A DNA stretch of 64,000 bases from GH45 sp046704385 (GCA_046704385.1 JBJKSB010000105.1:1-64000), one strand, 5' to 3'; shown: positions 9,337-18,764, numbered from the stretch's first letter. Notes: generated by a model not told the origin, from the sequence alone. Translations and numbers: made by a program.

Positions 9337-9680
9337 TTATGTGGGGGAAGGGGACAGTTTATTCACCGCAGATTTTTTAGTTTCTCTGATTAATTTTTCG
9401 CTAATCCTAAAATTGGTTTTTTTGAATTTCTGTAATAATCTCTGATACTGAAATTATATATCCTTTTTCTTTTGCAATTATAAAAACACCAATTGTTCCG
9501 GTAAAGTCTAATTTTAATAGTTTAGCTTCCCTTCTACCTTTGAACTCATCAATAATCAATAAACATTCCTTTTTTTCCAAAGCTAAAGCTATGGAACTTG
9601 CCTCACCGGAATCTAAATAACTTTCTAAGATTTTCCTATTATTTTTTTGATTTTCAGATTTCAACGCTATATTTGCACCT
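9337..9680 (-). pseudogene. DUF3368 PIN-like toxin remnant, 5'-deleted and frameshifted
   Basis: Minus-strand translation contains the C-terminal two thirds of a DUF3368 protein: YLDSGEASSIALALE, LLIIDEFKGRREAKLLKL, FTGTIGVFIIAKEKGYI. DUF3368 proteins are PIN-like RNase toxins that begin with a 'SDTSPLI' strand carrying the first catalytic Asp; that part is absent. Near the 3' end the frame stops at NQF, but the next frame continues with the family's usual tail, FRISEKLIRETKKS, down to a TAA at 9337. One extra A in a run of seven (minus strand, about 9418-9424) explains the shift. An open frame extends upstream to 9928, but that stretch lies over the met riboswitch on the other strand and shows no family similarity. 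The remnant is dead as a toxin. Confidence 0.8.
9646..9675 (+). promoter_or_regulatory. Predicted promoter of the methionine operon
   Basis: TTTG (9646-9649), an 18-base spacer and TATATTTG (9668-9675) give a near-perfect Bacteroidota promoter. Transcription would begin near 9682, about 25 bases ahead of the SAM riboswitch. It lies antisense within the DUF3368 remnant, and similarity to that gene ends at about the same place. Confidence 0.7.
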
Positions 9681-9707
9681 TCAACACACGATCTTTTTAT
9701 GGTTGAT

Positions 9708-9820
9708 GTTATAAAGAAGAGCTGAGAGATTAGGCTCAGTGAAGCTCTAGCAACCTTCCCCCTAAAAGGAAAGGTGCTAACACCTAACTCGCCCGGATAT
9801 TCTTGGTGAGAAATTATAAC
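9708..9820 (+). promoter_or_regulatory. SAM-I (S-box) riboswitch of the met operon
   Basis: The sequence carries the SAM-I core in order: GAGAGATTAGGCTC, then GTGAAGCTC, TAGCAACC, a P3 hairpin (CCTTCC / GGAAAGG) and GGTGCTAACACC. The closing P1 helix is visible as GTTATAA (9708-9714) pairing with TTATAAC (9814-9820). Known members bind S-adenosylmethionine and shut down downstream methionine genes. All four downstream genes are methionine or methyl-folate genes, which confirms the call. No classic terminator with a T-run follows, so control may be translational, through Rho, or by a nonstandard structure. P1 ends only 11 bases before the ATG of a 41-codon ORF. Confidence 0.92.
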
Positions 9821-9831
9821 AAACAATTTAA

Positions 9832-9957
9832 ATGAAAAATTGCACAACATTACATGACGAAAACCTGAATGAATTGCAAAGAGCGCTGTTGCGTTGTTAT
9901 GCGGTATCTTATTGTCTGGCTTTTTCAAAATCGAGTATGCGCCAGCAGGTGCAATAA
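9832..9957 (+). CDS. Possible 41-residue leader ORF under S-box control
   Basis: An ATG 11 bases after riboswitch helix P1 opens a 41-codon frame (MKNCTTLHDENLNEL..., ending RQQVQ). It has three Cys, a leucine-rich middle, no signal peptide and no family I recognise. Its position, where a riboswitch would directly occlude a start site, is the argument for translation. About 190 bases separate it from metX. It could be a regulatory leader peptide, the stump of a lost first operon gene, or chance. Confidence 0.3.
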   Translation: MKNCTTLHDENLNELQRALLRCYAVSYCLAFSKSSMRQQVQ

Positions 9958-10036
9958 CATTTTCCCCAAACCGGTTTTTATGTAATCCCCTGATTCAAGG
10001 AACCAGTAAGGGTATTACCCAATAAAATTGACACAA

Positions 10037-10061
10037 GTGTTTTAGAGACAGACTAAAACAC
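10037..10061 (+). other. Hairpin in the metX leader
   Basis: Perfect 9-base arms GTGTTTTAG / CTAAAACAC around a 7-base loop, 90 bases upstream of metX. No U-run follows, so it is not a standard terminator. It could be an RNA processing or stability element, or part of the riboswitch expression platform. Confidence 0.45.
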
Positions 10062-10150
10062 CGATAAACTTGAATAATAAAGCGACAGACATTTTAAATA
10101 TTGAAAATAAAAACAAAAAGTTGAAATAACTTTTTAATATAAAAAACAGA

Positions 10151-11230
10151 ATGAAAATAATGGAAACAGAGTGTTTGATAAAAGAGGAATACTTATCGCA
10201 CGATGGAGGTAAGAATGTAAAATATTTAAAATATAACCAGGAATTTATCCTCGAAAGCGGAGAATCGTTACCTGAAATAGATATTGCTTATACCACCTAT
10301 GGTAAGATGAATGCCGATCAGAGTAATGTGGTGTGGATGTGTCACGCATTTACGGCAAACTCCGATCCTGTAGATTGGTGGCCGGGAATGGTTGGGGAAG
10401 GATATTTTTTTGATCCTGCCAAATATTTCATTGTATGTGCCAATATTATAGGATCGTGTTATGGATCAACAGGGCCGCTTTCAATTAATCCAAAAACCGG
10501 CCGACCTTATTTCAGAAGTTTTCCACAGGTTACAGTACGAGACCAGGTTAAAGCCCACGAAATTTTACGTGAACACCTGGGAATTCATAACATTTACCTG
10601 ATTTTAGGTTGTTCTATTGGAGGACATCAGGCCCTTGAATGGACCATCTCAAACCCAGATTTGTTTCAGAATGCTTTTTATGTAGCTACCAATGCGGTAA
10701 ATTCACCGTGGGTTACAGCCTTCGACGAAAGTCAGCGTTTAGCGATACTGGCCGATCAAACCTATTTTGAAGATCGTCCCGAAGGTGGTGCAAATGGTAT
10801 GAAAGCTGCCCGAAGCATGGCCTTAATCAGTTACCGGAATCGTAACGCCTATAATAAAACACAGGCCGAAGAAGATATCGATAAACACGATAATTACAAG
10901 GCCAGTTCTTACCAGGCTTATCAGGGTGATAAATTGGTAAAACGGTTTAATGCTTACTCATATTTTTACCTTACCAAAGCTCTCGATTCGCATAATGTAG
11001 GAAGAAACCGCGGAGGCTTTGAAAAAGCACTGGCCCGAATCAAAGCAAAGGCGTTAATTATCTCTATCGACACCGACTTATTATTCACAACAGAAGATCA
11101 GCAAATTATTCACAAATATATACCCGGAAGCAAACTCGAATTTTTGGAATCATTCTACGGCCACGATGGATTTTTACTGGAATTTGAAAAGCAGAATAAA
11201 ATTTACGCTGATTTTCTGGGATTGGAATAA
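10151..11230 (+). CDS. metX: Homoserine O-acetyltransferase
   Basis: Transfers acetyl from acetyl-CoA to homoserine in the cytoplasm, the activating step of methionine synthesis. The 359-residue alpha/beta-hydrolase protein shows the nucleophile elbow GCSIGGHQALEW (Ser at about residue 156), the catalytic Asp region SIDTDLLF (about 307) and the catalytic His in YGHDGFLLE (about 338). The early block CHAFTANSDP...WWPGMVGEG is typical of MetX. It is the first large gene behind the SAM riboswitch. A second ATG (residue 4) is an alternative start. No sulfhydrylase (metY/metB) is in this operon, so the next step is encoded elsewhere. Confidence 0.93.
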   Translation: MKIMETECLIKEEYLSHDGGKNVKYLKYNQEFILESGESLPEIDIAYTTYGKMNADQSNVVWMCHAFTANSDPVDWWPGMVGEGYFFDPAKYFIVCANIIGSCYGSTGPLSINPKTGRPYFRSFPQVTVRDQVKAHEILREHLGIHNIYLILGCSIGGHQALEWTISNPDLFQNAFYVATNAVNSPWVTAFDESQRLAILADQTYFEDRPEGGANGMKAARSMALISYRNRNAYNKTQAEEDIDKHDNYKASSYQAYQGDKLVKRFNAYSYFYLTKALDSHNVGRNRGGFEKALARIKAKALIISIDTDLLFTTEDQQIIHKYIPGSKLEFLESFYGHDGFLLEFEKQNKIYADFLGLE

Positions 11231-11302
11231 ACCAGTGATTGGAAAATTGGAACAATAAAACATTCAAACACTTGAACAATATAACATTCGAATAATAATA
11301 AA

Positions 11303-12505
11303 ATGAACCCACATATTAAAATAGGATTAATTGGCTTCGGGACAGTTGGCGAAGGACTGTACGAGGTTATGCAGAAGTCGCAAAATGCACGCGCTGAAAT
11401 CAAACGGATTTGCATAAAGAATCCGGAAAAACGCAGGAAACTTACCGGCGAAATTTTTACGCTAAATGTTGATGAATTAATTAACGACGATGAAATTAAC
11501 CTCATTGTTGAGTTAATTGATGATGCAGAAGATGCCTACCATATTGTTAAAAAAGCATTGATAAGCGGCAAATCGGTAGTATCGGGAAATAAGAAAATGA
11601 TTGCCACCCACATAAAGGAACTCATTGAAATACAGAAGGAATATAATGCAGCATTATTGTATGATGCTTCAGCCTGCGGAAGCATTCCGGTTATCAGGAA
11701 CCTGGAGGAATATTACGATAATGATTTGTTAAAATCAATTACAGGAATACTTAACGGATCATCAAACTTTATTCTGACCCGTATTTTTAATGATAAAATG
11801 GATTATTCCACTGCCCTGAAAATGGCTCAGGATTTGGGTTTTGCTGAAAGCAACCCTGTTTTTGATGTGGAGGGATTCGATAGTTTATATAAGCTTGTGA
11901 TTTTGGCAGTGCATGGTTTTGGAACAATGGTAAATCCTGATGATGTACTGAATTATGGAATATCGAAAATATCGGATTTTGATATTCAATATGCCCGCGA
12001 AAAAGGGTATCGGATTAAACTGGTTGCCCAGGTTACAAAAATCAGCAAAGGTAAAATTACAATGTACGTGTTGCCTCGCCTGGTAACACCTGATAAATAT
12101 ATTTATGGTGTTGAGGATGAATTTAACGGAGTGGTAATTCAGGGCGAAGCTTATGATAAACAATTTATGTTTGGGAAAGGGGCCGGGGGACATCCAACGG
12201 GTTCTGCAGTATTGTCGGATATTACTGCCCGTTTGCATAATTACAAATACGAGTACAAAAAACAAAAATATTTTACCGTGCCCGACTATAGCACCGATCA
12301 CAAATTAAAAATATATTTAAGATATACTAACTCACTTGGTTTCAGCCATTTCGATTTCGAAGAAATTTTGGAACGTTACACCTCTAAACAAAATAACTAT
12401 GTTATTGGTACAATTAAGCTGGATAACTTATTAAAAATTAAAAAACTGCTTCCCAAATTAGATATATTTATCGCCTATTTGGGAGATTTAGTTAATACGT
12501 ATTGA
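11303..12505 (+). CDS. hom: Homoserine dehydrogenase, stand-alone
   Basis: Reduces aspartate semialdehyde to homoserine with NAD(P)H, the substrate of MetX. The 400-residue protein opens with a Rossmann GFGTVGEG loop (about residues 11-18) and has the family motifs GILNGSSNFILT (about 150) and DVEGFDSLYKL (about 190-200), which include the catalytic Asp and Lys. There is no N-terminal aspartokinase domain and no clear ACT domain, so it is not the bifunctional ThrA type. Its place between metX and metH suggests it supplies the methionine branch. The 72-base gap before it contains an imperfect tandem of about 19 bases (GAACAATA..ACATTC..A). Confidence 0.9.
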   Translation: MNPHIKIGLIGFGTVGEGLYEVMQKSQNARAEIKRICIKNPEKRRKLTGEIFTLNVDELINDDEINLIVELIDDAEDAYHIVKKALISGKSVVSGNKKMIATHIKELIEIQKEYNAALLYDASACGSIPVIRNLEEYYDNDLLKSITGILNGSSNFILTRIFNDKMDYSTALKMAQDLGFAESNPVFDVEGFDSLYKLVILAVHGFGTMVNPDDVLNYGISKISDFDIQYAREKGYRIKLVAQVTKISKGKITMYVLPRLVTPDKYIYGVEDEFNGVVIQGEAYDKQFMFGKGAGGHPTGSAVLSDITARLHNYKYEYKKQKYFTVPDYSTDHKLKIYLRYTNSLGFSHFDFEEILERYTSKQNNYVIGTIKLDNLLKIKKLLPKLDIFIAYLGDLVNTY

Positions 12506-12557
12506 AGCAAAATCAGCGTTTGTCTGCGAGCTTAAAAAAACAGGAAGGATAAGAAAA

Positions 12558-15500
12558 ATGTCAGATAAGAAAGTTAGTATAGAAGAATTAGTAAAAAAAC
12601 GAATATTAATTCTCGATGGTGCTACAGGTACAATGATTCAAAGATATAAGCTTACTGAATCGGATTTTAGGGGAGAAGAATTTAAGGATCATCCGGTTGA
12701 CTTAAAAGGCAATAATGATTTGCTTTCTGTAACACGTCCTGAAATCTGTAAAGAGATACATAAAAAGTTTTTAGAGGCCGGTTCCGATATTATTGAAACC
12801 AACACCTTTAATTCAACCAGCATATCACAGGCTGATTATTCCTTGGAATCGCAGGTGCGACGGATTAATGTGGAAGCTGCAAAAAATGCCCGTGAAGTAG
12901 CAGACTTATTCACTGCTCAAAATTCGGATAAACCCAGGTTTGTTGCAGGATCGATGGGACCTACCAATAAAACAGCATCTATTTCACCCGATGTAAACGA
13001 CCCTTCAAAACGGTCAATAACGTTCGATCAATTGGTGGACGCTTACCAGGAGCAAGCCGAAGGATTAATTGAAGGAGGAGTTGATCTACTTTTAATTGAA
13101 ACAGTTTTCGATATTCTGAATGCCAAAGCAGCCTATGTTGGTGTAGTAAATGCCTTTGAAAAATATAACACAAAATTGCCTATAATGATGTCGGTGACTA
13201 TTGCCGACAAAAGCGGTCGTACGCTTTCAGGCCAAACCGTTGAGGCGTTTATTATCTCGCTTTCGCATATGGATTTGTTGAGCATCGGGCTGAATTGCAG
13301 TTTTGGTGCTGAAGGTTTGCGTCCTTATTTGGAGGAACTGGCTGCTAAAGCGCCATGGTTTATTTCTGTTTATCCCAATGCCGGACTACCCAACCAACTG
13401 GGTGAATACGATGAATTGCCCAAAACAATGGCAGGCCAGATTGAAGGTTTTCTGAAAAACCAACTGGTGAATATTGTCGGAGGCTGCTGTGGTACCACTC
13501 CCGATCATATTTCAGCTATTGCTGAGATAATAAAAGGATATAAGCCACACGAACGCTCTGTGTTAAAAACCGAAACCCGGTTAAGTGGTCTTGAACCCTT
13601 GAAAATTTCGAAGGAACGTAATTTTGTAAATATTGGAGAACGTACCAATGTGGCGGGTTCAATGAAATTTGCCCGTTTAATTCGCGAAAAAAAATACGAA
13701 GAAGCTCTTTCTATTGCCCGCAACCAGGTTGAGGGTGGTGCCCAGGTTATTGATGTAAATCTTGATGACGGATTACTGGATGCCGTGCACGAAATGACAA
13801 CTTTTCTGAACTACATTGTTTCGGAACCTGAAATTTCGAGGTTACCTGTAATGATTGATTCCTCGAAATGGGAAGCAATCGAAGCCGGCTTAAAAGTCTT
13901 GCAGGGCAAGGCTATTGTAAACTCAATAAGCCTGAAGGAAGGGGAAGAGGAATTTATTGATAAAGCAAAAAAAATACGCAACTACGGAGCTGCAGTAGTA
14001 ATTATGGCCTTTGATGAAGAAGGCCAGGCTGTTACTGCTGACCGTAAGCAGGCTATTTGTAAAAGAGCCTATGATATATGGGTACATCAGCTGGGATTTC
14101 CTCCTGAAGATATAATTTTCGATCCCAACATCCTGGCCATTGCCACAGGGATGGAAGAGCACAATAATTACGGAGTTGAGTTTATTGAAGCCGTGACATG
14201 GATCAAGGCGAATTTGCCCCATGCTAAAATCAGTGGCGGGTTGAGCAACCTGTCGTTTAGTTTCAGGGGGAACAATACCGTTCGTGAAGCTATTCATTCG
14301 GTGTTTTTGTATTACGCCATTAAAGAAGGAATGGATATGGCTATCCTGAATCCGGGAATGATCCAGATTTATGATGATATTCCAAAGGATTTGCTGAAAC
14401 TGGTTGAAGATGTGGTGTTAAATCGACATCCCGATGCCGGTGAAAAATTGATTGAGTTTGCCGAAACCATTAAAAATGATGGTAAGGAAGAGGTTAAAAC
14501 TTTGGAATGGCGGGAAAAATCGCTTGAAGACCGGTTGATTTATTCTTTAATGAAAGGCATTAATGATTTCTTGCAGCAGGACCTTGACGAAGCTTTGCAG
14601 AAATATTCACCTACATTACGCATTATTGAAGGGCCGTTGATGGATGGAATGAATGTGGTTGGAGACCTTTTTGGTGATGGGAAAATGTTCCTGCCCCAGG
14701 TGGTTAAAACTGCACGGGTTATGAAACAGGCAGTTGCCATCCTACAACCCTACATTGAGGCTGAAAAGGAAAATGGTGGCGGAGAGCGCACCTTTAACGG
14801 TAAAATTCAGATGGCTACTGTTAAAGGCGATGTTCATGATATAGGTAAAAACATTGTAAATGTGGTACTGGCCTGCAATAATTACGACACGATGGATCTT
14901 GGAGTAATGACTCCCTGCCAGACGATCCTGGATTCGGCACGTGAAAACAATGTGGATGTGATAGCTTGTAGCGGTCTTATTACCCCATCGCTTGATGAAA
15001 TGGTTACAGTGGCGCAGGAAATGGAGAAAAATGGTTTTACCATTCCTTTATTTGTTGGTGGAGCAACAACCTCGAAACTTCATACAGCCTTGAAAATAGA
15101 TCCTCATTATAGTGGACCAGTGGTTCATGCCAAAGATGCCTCTGAGGCTGTAAAGCTTATGAACGAAGTAATGAATAAGGAAACAGGCCCGGCATTTTGT
15201 GCCAATCTGAAAAAGGAATACGAAAAGATACGAATACATCATAATAACACAGGTAAAGTGCTTTTAAGTCTGCAAGAAGCGCAAAATAAAAAAATGCCTT
15301 TTAATATTTCTGAAGCAGATATAGTGAAACCCCAAAAATTAGGTCTGAGTTTGATTGAAGATTATGATTTGGCTGAAATTCGCAACTATATCGACTGGAC
15401 GTTTTTCTTTATATCATGGGATTTTAAAGGTAAATACCCTGATATTTTAAATGATCCGGAAAAGGGTGAAGAGGCTAAAAAATTATATGATGATGCCAAT

Positions 15501-16232
15501 AAACTCATAGATCAGATTATTGAAGAAAAGGCTCTGCAGGCTAATGCCGTTTATGGTTTATTCCCTGCAAATGGTGAGGGTGAGGATATTATTATTTACG
15601 ATGCTTACGACGAAACCAAAGAAATTGCCCGTTACCATGGATTACGGCAACAAAATCCTGCCCCCAACAGTGAATATTGTAATTCTCTATCGGATTTTGT
15701 GGCTCCGGTATCATCGGGAGTTAAAGACTATGTGGGAGCATTTGCAGTTACAGCCGGAATCAATATCGAAAAGAAACTGGAAGAGTATAAAGCTAAAAAT
15801 GATGAGTACCTGGGTATCTTAATCAAATTTGTGGCCGATAGGTTGGCTGAAGCTTTCACGGAATTAATCCACCTAAAAATCAGGAAAAAATGGTGGGGTT
15901 ATGCCCCTGATGAAAAAATCAGTTTTGATGATTTACTGGCCATGAAATACCGTGGCATTCGCCCGGCAATAGGATACCCGGCCTGCCCCGAGCATACCGA
16001 AAAGCAAATGCTTTTTGATTTAATCGGGGCAAATAATGCCGGCATCAGTTTGACTGAGAATTTTGCCATGATGCCAAATGCTTCGGTTTCCGGTTTGTTG
16101 TTGGCGCATCCAAAATCAAGCTATTTCGGGATTGGTAAAATTGGTAAAGATCAGGTTGAAAATTATGCAAAAAGGAAAGAGTGGGATACAAGCAAAGCGG
16201 AGAAATGGCTGGGTCCGTTACTTAATTATTAG
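12558..16232 (+). CDS. metH: Cobalamin-dependent methionine synthase
   Basis: Transfers a methyl group from 5-methyl-tetrahydrofolate to homocysteine via methylcobalamin. All four modules are present in 1224 residues, the usual length. The homocysteine domain (1-330) has zinc-ligand motifs GLNCSFGAEG and GGCCGTTP (about 308-315). The pterin domain (about 350-620) carries FVNIGERTNVAGS. The cobalamin domain has DVHDIGKNIV with the cobalt-binding His (about 759). The SAM-dependent reactivation domain has RPAIGYPACPEH (about 1134-1145). It is third in the S-box operon, directly followed by metF, which supplies its methyl donor. No frameshift was seen. No B12 riboswitch was seen ahead of it. Confidence 0.97.
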   Translation: MSDKKVSIEELVKKRILILDGATGTMIQRYKLTESDFRGEEFKDHPVDLKGNNDLLSVTRPEICKEIHKKFLEAGSDIIETNTFNSTSISQADYSLESQVRRINVEAAKNAREVADLFTAQNSDKPRFVAGSMGPTNKTASISPDVNDPSKRSITFDQLVDAYQEQAEGLIEGGVDLLLIETVFDILNAKAAYVGVVNAFEKYNTKLPIMMSVTIADKSGRTLSGQTVEAFIISLSHMDLLSIGLNCSFGAEGLRPYLEELAAKAPWFISVYPNAGLPNQLGEYDELPKTMAGQIEGFLKNQLVNIVGGCCGTTPDHISAIAEIIKGYKPHERSVLKTETRLSGLEPLKISKERNFVNIGERTNVAGSMKFARLIREKKYEEALSIARNQVEGGAQVIDVNLDDGLLDAVHEMTTFLNYIVSEPEISRLPVMIDSSKWEAIEAGLKVLQGKAIVNSISLKEGEEEFIDKAKKIRNYGAAVVIMAFDEEGQAVTADRKQAICKRAYDIWVHQLGFPPEDIIFDPNILAIATGMEEHNNYGVEFIEAVTWIKANLPHAKISGGLSNLSFSFRGNNTVREAIHSVFLYYAIKEGMDMAILNPGMIQIYDDIPKDLLKLVEDVVLNRHPDAGEKLIEFAETIKNDGKEEVKTLEWREKSLEDRLIYSLMKGINDFLQQDLDEALQKYSPTLRIIEGPLMDGMNVVGDLFGDGKMFLPQVVKTARVMKQAVAILQPYIEAEKENGGGERTFNGKIQMATVKGDVHDIGKNIVNVVLACNNYDTMDLGVMTPCQTILDSARENNVDVIACSGLITPSLDEMVTVAQEMEKNGFTIPLFVGGATTSKLHTALKIDPHYSGPVVHAKDASEAVKLMNEVMNKETGPAFCANLKKEYEKIRIHHNNTGKVLLSLQEAQNKKMPFNISEADIVKPQKLGLSLIEDYDLAEIRNYIDWTFFFISWDFKGKYPDILNDPEKGEEAKKLYDDANKLIDQIIEEKALQANAVYGLFPANGEGEDIIIYDAYDETKEIARYHGLRQQNPAPNSEYCNSLSDFVAPVSSGVKDYVGAFAVTAGINIEKKLEEYKAKNDEYLGILIKFVADRLAEAFTELIHLKIRKKWWGYAPDEKISFDDLLAMKYRGIRPAIGYPACPEHTEKQMLFDLIGANNAGISLTENFAMMPNASVSGLLLAHPKSSYFGIGKIGKDQVENYAKRKEWDTSKAEKWLGPLLNY

Positions 16233-16370
16233 TTCAAAAACAACTTTGCCAACTTTATATCACCAACAAAAACAATGAGATTTTTGGTATTTCTGCATTT
16301 ACAATATAGCTTAGCAGCCTGAAATTACTGTTACTAAAACAAATTAAAAAATTATTAACCGATTATTCGA

Positions 16371-17324
16371 ATGAAAGTAATTGACCTGATTAACAACAGA
16401 AAAAAAACCCTTTTTTCAATTGAAATTGTGCCCCCGTTAAGAGGAAATAAACTTGAGGGCATTTATAGAAAGATTGATCAGCTGGTGGAATTTAACCCGG
16501 CTTTTATTAATATTACCTATCATAAGGATGAAGCTGTTTACACAACGTTAAAGGACGGTTCGGTTAAAAAGAGAATTATATCAAAACGGCCTGGTACGGT
16601 AGCGTTAACAGCGTCAATAATGAACAAGTATAAGGTTGAAGTGGTACCTCATATTACTTGTGGGGGATTTACCCTTGACCAGGTGGAAAATGCCTTAATC
16701 GATTTTAACTTTCTGGGAATTGAAAATCTTTTAGTTTTGCAGGGTGATGCAGGTCGAGGCCAGACAAAATTTATACCAGAAGAGAATGGGCATACCCACG
16801 CTGTTGATTTGCTTGAACAAGTGATGCATATGAATAAAGGCAAATACCTTGATGAAAAACTGGAGCAGGGTTACCCATCGAATTTTTGTGTGGGAGTAGC
16901 AGGATATCCTGAAAAACATTATGCAGCCGCTAGCCTCGATTCTGACATCCAATACCTGAAAGCTAAAGTACTGGCCGGGGCTGATTACATTGTGACCCAG
17001 ATGTTTTTTGATAATCAAAAATATTATGAGTTTGTAGATAAATGTCGCGCGGAGGGAATTGATGTGCCCATTGTTCCGGGTTTAAAACCTATAGCATTAA
17101 TAAATCAGGTTAATGTTTTACCAAAATTATTCCACCTGCATATTCCCGAAACTCTTGAAAAGGAGATACTAAAATGCAGAACCGACGAAGAAGCACTTGA
17201 AGTTGGAACTCAGTGGGGAATTGAACAAGCCAGGGATTTGATACAAAATGGTGCACCCGTTTTGCATTTTTATACGCTTGGAGCAGGGAATAGCATAAGA
17301 AAAATAGCAGAGGCAATATTTTAA
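16371..17324 (+). CDS. metF: 5,10-methylenetetrahydrofolate reductase
   Basis: Flavoenzyme that makes 5-methyl-THF, the methyl donor for MetH. The 317-residue TIM barrel has the N-terminal FSIEIVPPLRG (with the conserved Glu), INITYHKDE, HITCGGF, LLVLQGDAG, VAGYPEKH and ADYIVTQMFFDN. Last gene of the met operon, 138 bases after metH; no strong promoter motif was seen in that gap, so cotranscription is likely. A convergent secreted-protein gene lies downstream and no hairpin terminator is evident. Confidence 0.95.
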   Translation: MKVIDLINNRKKTLFSIEIVPPLRGNKLEGIYRKIDQLVEFNPAFINITYHKDEAVYTTLKDGSVKKRIISKRPGTVALTASIMNKYKVEVVPHITCGGFTLDQVENALIDFNFLGIENLLVLQGDAGRGQTKFIPEENGHTHAVDLLEQVMHMNKGKYLDEKLEQGYPSNFCVGVAGYPEKHYAAASLDSDIQYLKAKVLAGADYIVTQMFFDNQKYYEFVDKCRAEGIDVPIVPGLKPIALINQVNVLPKLFHLHIPETLEKEILKCRTDEEALEVGTQWGIEQARDLIQNGAPVLHFYTLGAGNSIRKIAEAIF

Positions 17325-17395
17325 AAAGCGGTAAGTAAAGTATACACTGAAGCCAAAATTATATTGGGGATATAATTGTAGAAGGGGTTTGTTCT

Positions 17396-17836
17396 TTAAT
17401 CTGTAACCAGGGCTAAAACACAAACCCCACATCCCTCTTTGCCATTTTTAAAGAACAGTTTTATATAATAGGGCCCCGTTTTGGTACACATAAAATCAAA
17501 CGCTTTGTATTCAGTGTCGGTTTTTGCATTATAGTTACCGCCAAATTGTGTAAAATCATTCGACAATTCCATGATAGTTTGCCCTGGTTTTGAAGGATCA
17601 TTACAGATTAAAAAACGATAATGATTACCTTTACTTAACATTAGGGTAAAAACCCCTTCTGAACGTTTTTTTACATTGGGAGCTTCAGCAAACCGAATCC
17701 TGAAATGCTTAATATACTTGGCATTGCCACCGCTATTCGCACATTTGCTAATGAACTCATCATCACATTGTCCTTTAACATTTAATGTGGCAAGGGCAAA
17801 TAACATTAGTAAGAAAATCGTTTGTAATTTCTGCAT
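17396..17836 (-). CDS. Small secreted protein of unknown function
   Basis: 146 residues with a clear signal peptide (MQKLQTIFLLMLFALATLNVKG, cut before QC). The mature part has six Cys, including CGVC near the C-terminus, and alternating beta-like segments. No family recognised. It lies 35 bases downstream of the next secreted-protein gene on the same strand and may be cotranscribed with it. Confidence 0.7.
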   Translation of the reverse strand: MQKLQTIFLLMLFALATLNVKGQCDDEFISKCANSGGNAKYIKHFRIRFAEAPNVKKRSEGVFTLMLSKGNHYRFLICNDPSKPGQTIMELSNDFTQFGGNYNAKTDTEYKAFDFMCTKTGPYYIKLFFKNGKEGCGVCVLALVTD

Positions 17837-17870
17837 ACCTCAAAAATAAGAAAATATTTCTTATTGAAAA

Positions 17871-18764
17871 TTATTTTGACTTTTCTTGTTCTAAGGCATC
17901 TAAATCAAGCTTTACGACAAAATTTTGGTAAACAAAACTAATCTTCTTATCCAATTTATCAATTTCTGTTTTGGTTAATCTCATTTTAAAAGGTTCCCCT
18001 GTTGCAGGTTGATAGGGTTTTACATTACCACTGGCATCAATGGCATTGGCATCGTAAAAAATAGTTACCCCGTTTTTTTCAATCTGAGCTCCTGTTTTTA
18101 AAGTTCTTAACTCAGCCGGTGTAATTTGTATAATTCCTCCATTATTCGGATCAACAAATAAAGCATTTTTTAAACCACTGTTATCCGTATTTTCTTGGGA
18201 ATCATCCTCGCTGCTCGGAATATACATCTCTTTTTTTACTAAAATCCGGATATAATTTTTAAATTTTTCATCGCGGTATATGTAGTAATTGTTACCGATT
18301 GTATAGGCATCAACTTTATAAATTTGAGGTTCTATTTTGCGGCATCCTTTAGGCGTTTGTGAGCAATCAACCTCTTCAATTTTGCCGGTTTTCAGGTTGA
18401 TTTTTTTAAATTTATTTCGATAAATATCGTAGTTCACATAAAAGAAATCACCTGACTCATCAAAAGTACTGTTATACAATTCGCAACGGTTATCGTCCAT
18501 CTTGATTTTGTACTTTTGGTCCCAGGTATAAAGATTATATATAATTAGATAAACAAACGAAGCTTTTTCTCCCCTGAATGTAGCTACCAGGTAATTTCCA
18601 TACTCATCTACCATAAGTTCAAGCACTTCACTTTTTTTGTAATTCGGACCTTTTATTCGGTACTGAAAACGATATCCCTTGCTTGGTTTGTTAATGGGCT
18701 GGGTTTGAGCCCATGAAAATAGTGTTGATATGATAAAAATAGCTAATACAAAAAATTTCTTCAT
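17871..18764 (-). CDS. Secreted protein of unknown function, propeller-like
   Basis: Translation most likely starts at the ATG at 18764 (MKKFFVLAIFIISTLFSWAQ, a standard signal peptide); an upstream in-frame ATG at 18797 would add a charged stretch that spoils it. The mature 270-odd residues are rich in beta-strand and aromatic phrases (YLVATFRGEKASFVYLIIYN, FFYVNYDIYRN) and may form part of a beta-propeller. No enzyme motif seen. A possible -7 box TAATTTTG (18795-18802, minus strand) lies just upstream. Confidence 0.65.
   Translation of the reverse strand: MKKFFVLAIFIISTLFSWAQTQPINKPSKGYRFQYRIKGPNYKKSEVLELMVDEYGNYLVATFRGEKASFVYLIIYNLYTWDQKYKIKMDDNRCELYNSTFDESGDFFYVNYDIYRNKFKKINLKTGKIEEVDCSQTPKGCRKIEPQIYKVDAYTIGNNYYIYRDEKFKNYIRILVKKEMYIPSSEDDSQENTDNSGLKNALFVDPNNGGIIQITPAELRTLKTGAQIEKNGVTIFYDANAIDASGNVKPYQPATGEPFKMRLTKTEIDKLDKKISFVYQNFVVKLDLDALEQEKSK

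Noticed and set aside
9407..9928. A 173-codon minus-strand ORF read as one protein
   Set aside because: Only its 3' half matches DUF3368. Its 5' half is antisense to the met leader (SAM riboswitch, smORF) and the promoter also lies within it, so it is a remnant with chance extension.
10037..10061. Hairpin as the riboswitch terminator
   Set aside because: There is no U-run after it and it lies over 200 bases from the aptamer, so it is listed only as a hairpin.
12558..16232. Possible frameshift in the long metH gene
   Set aside because: All four MetH modules and their motifs read through in a single frame at normal length.
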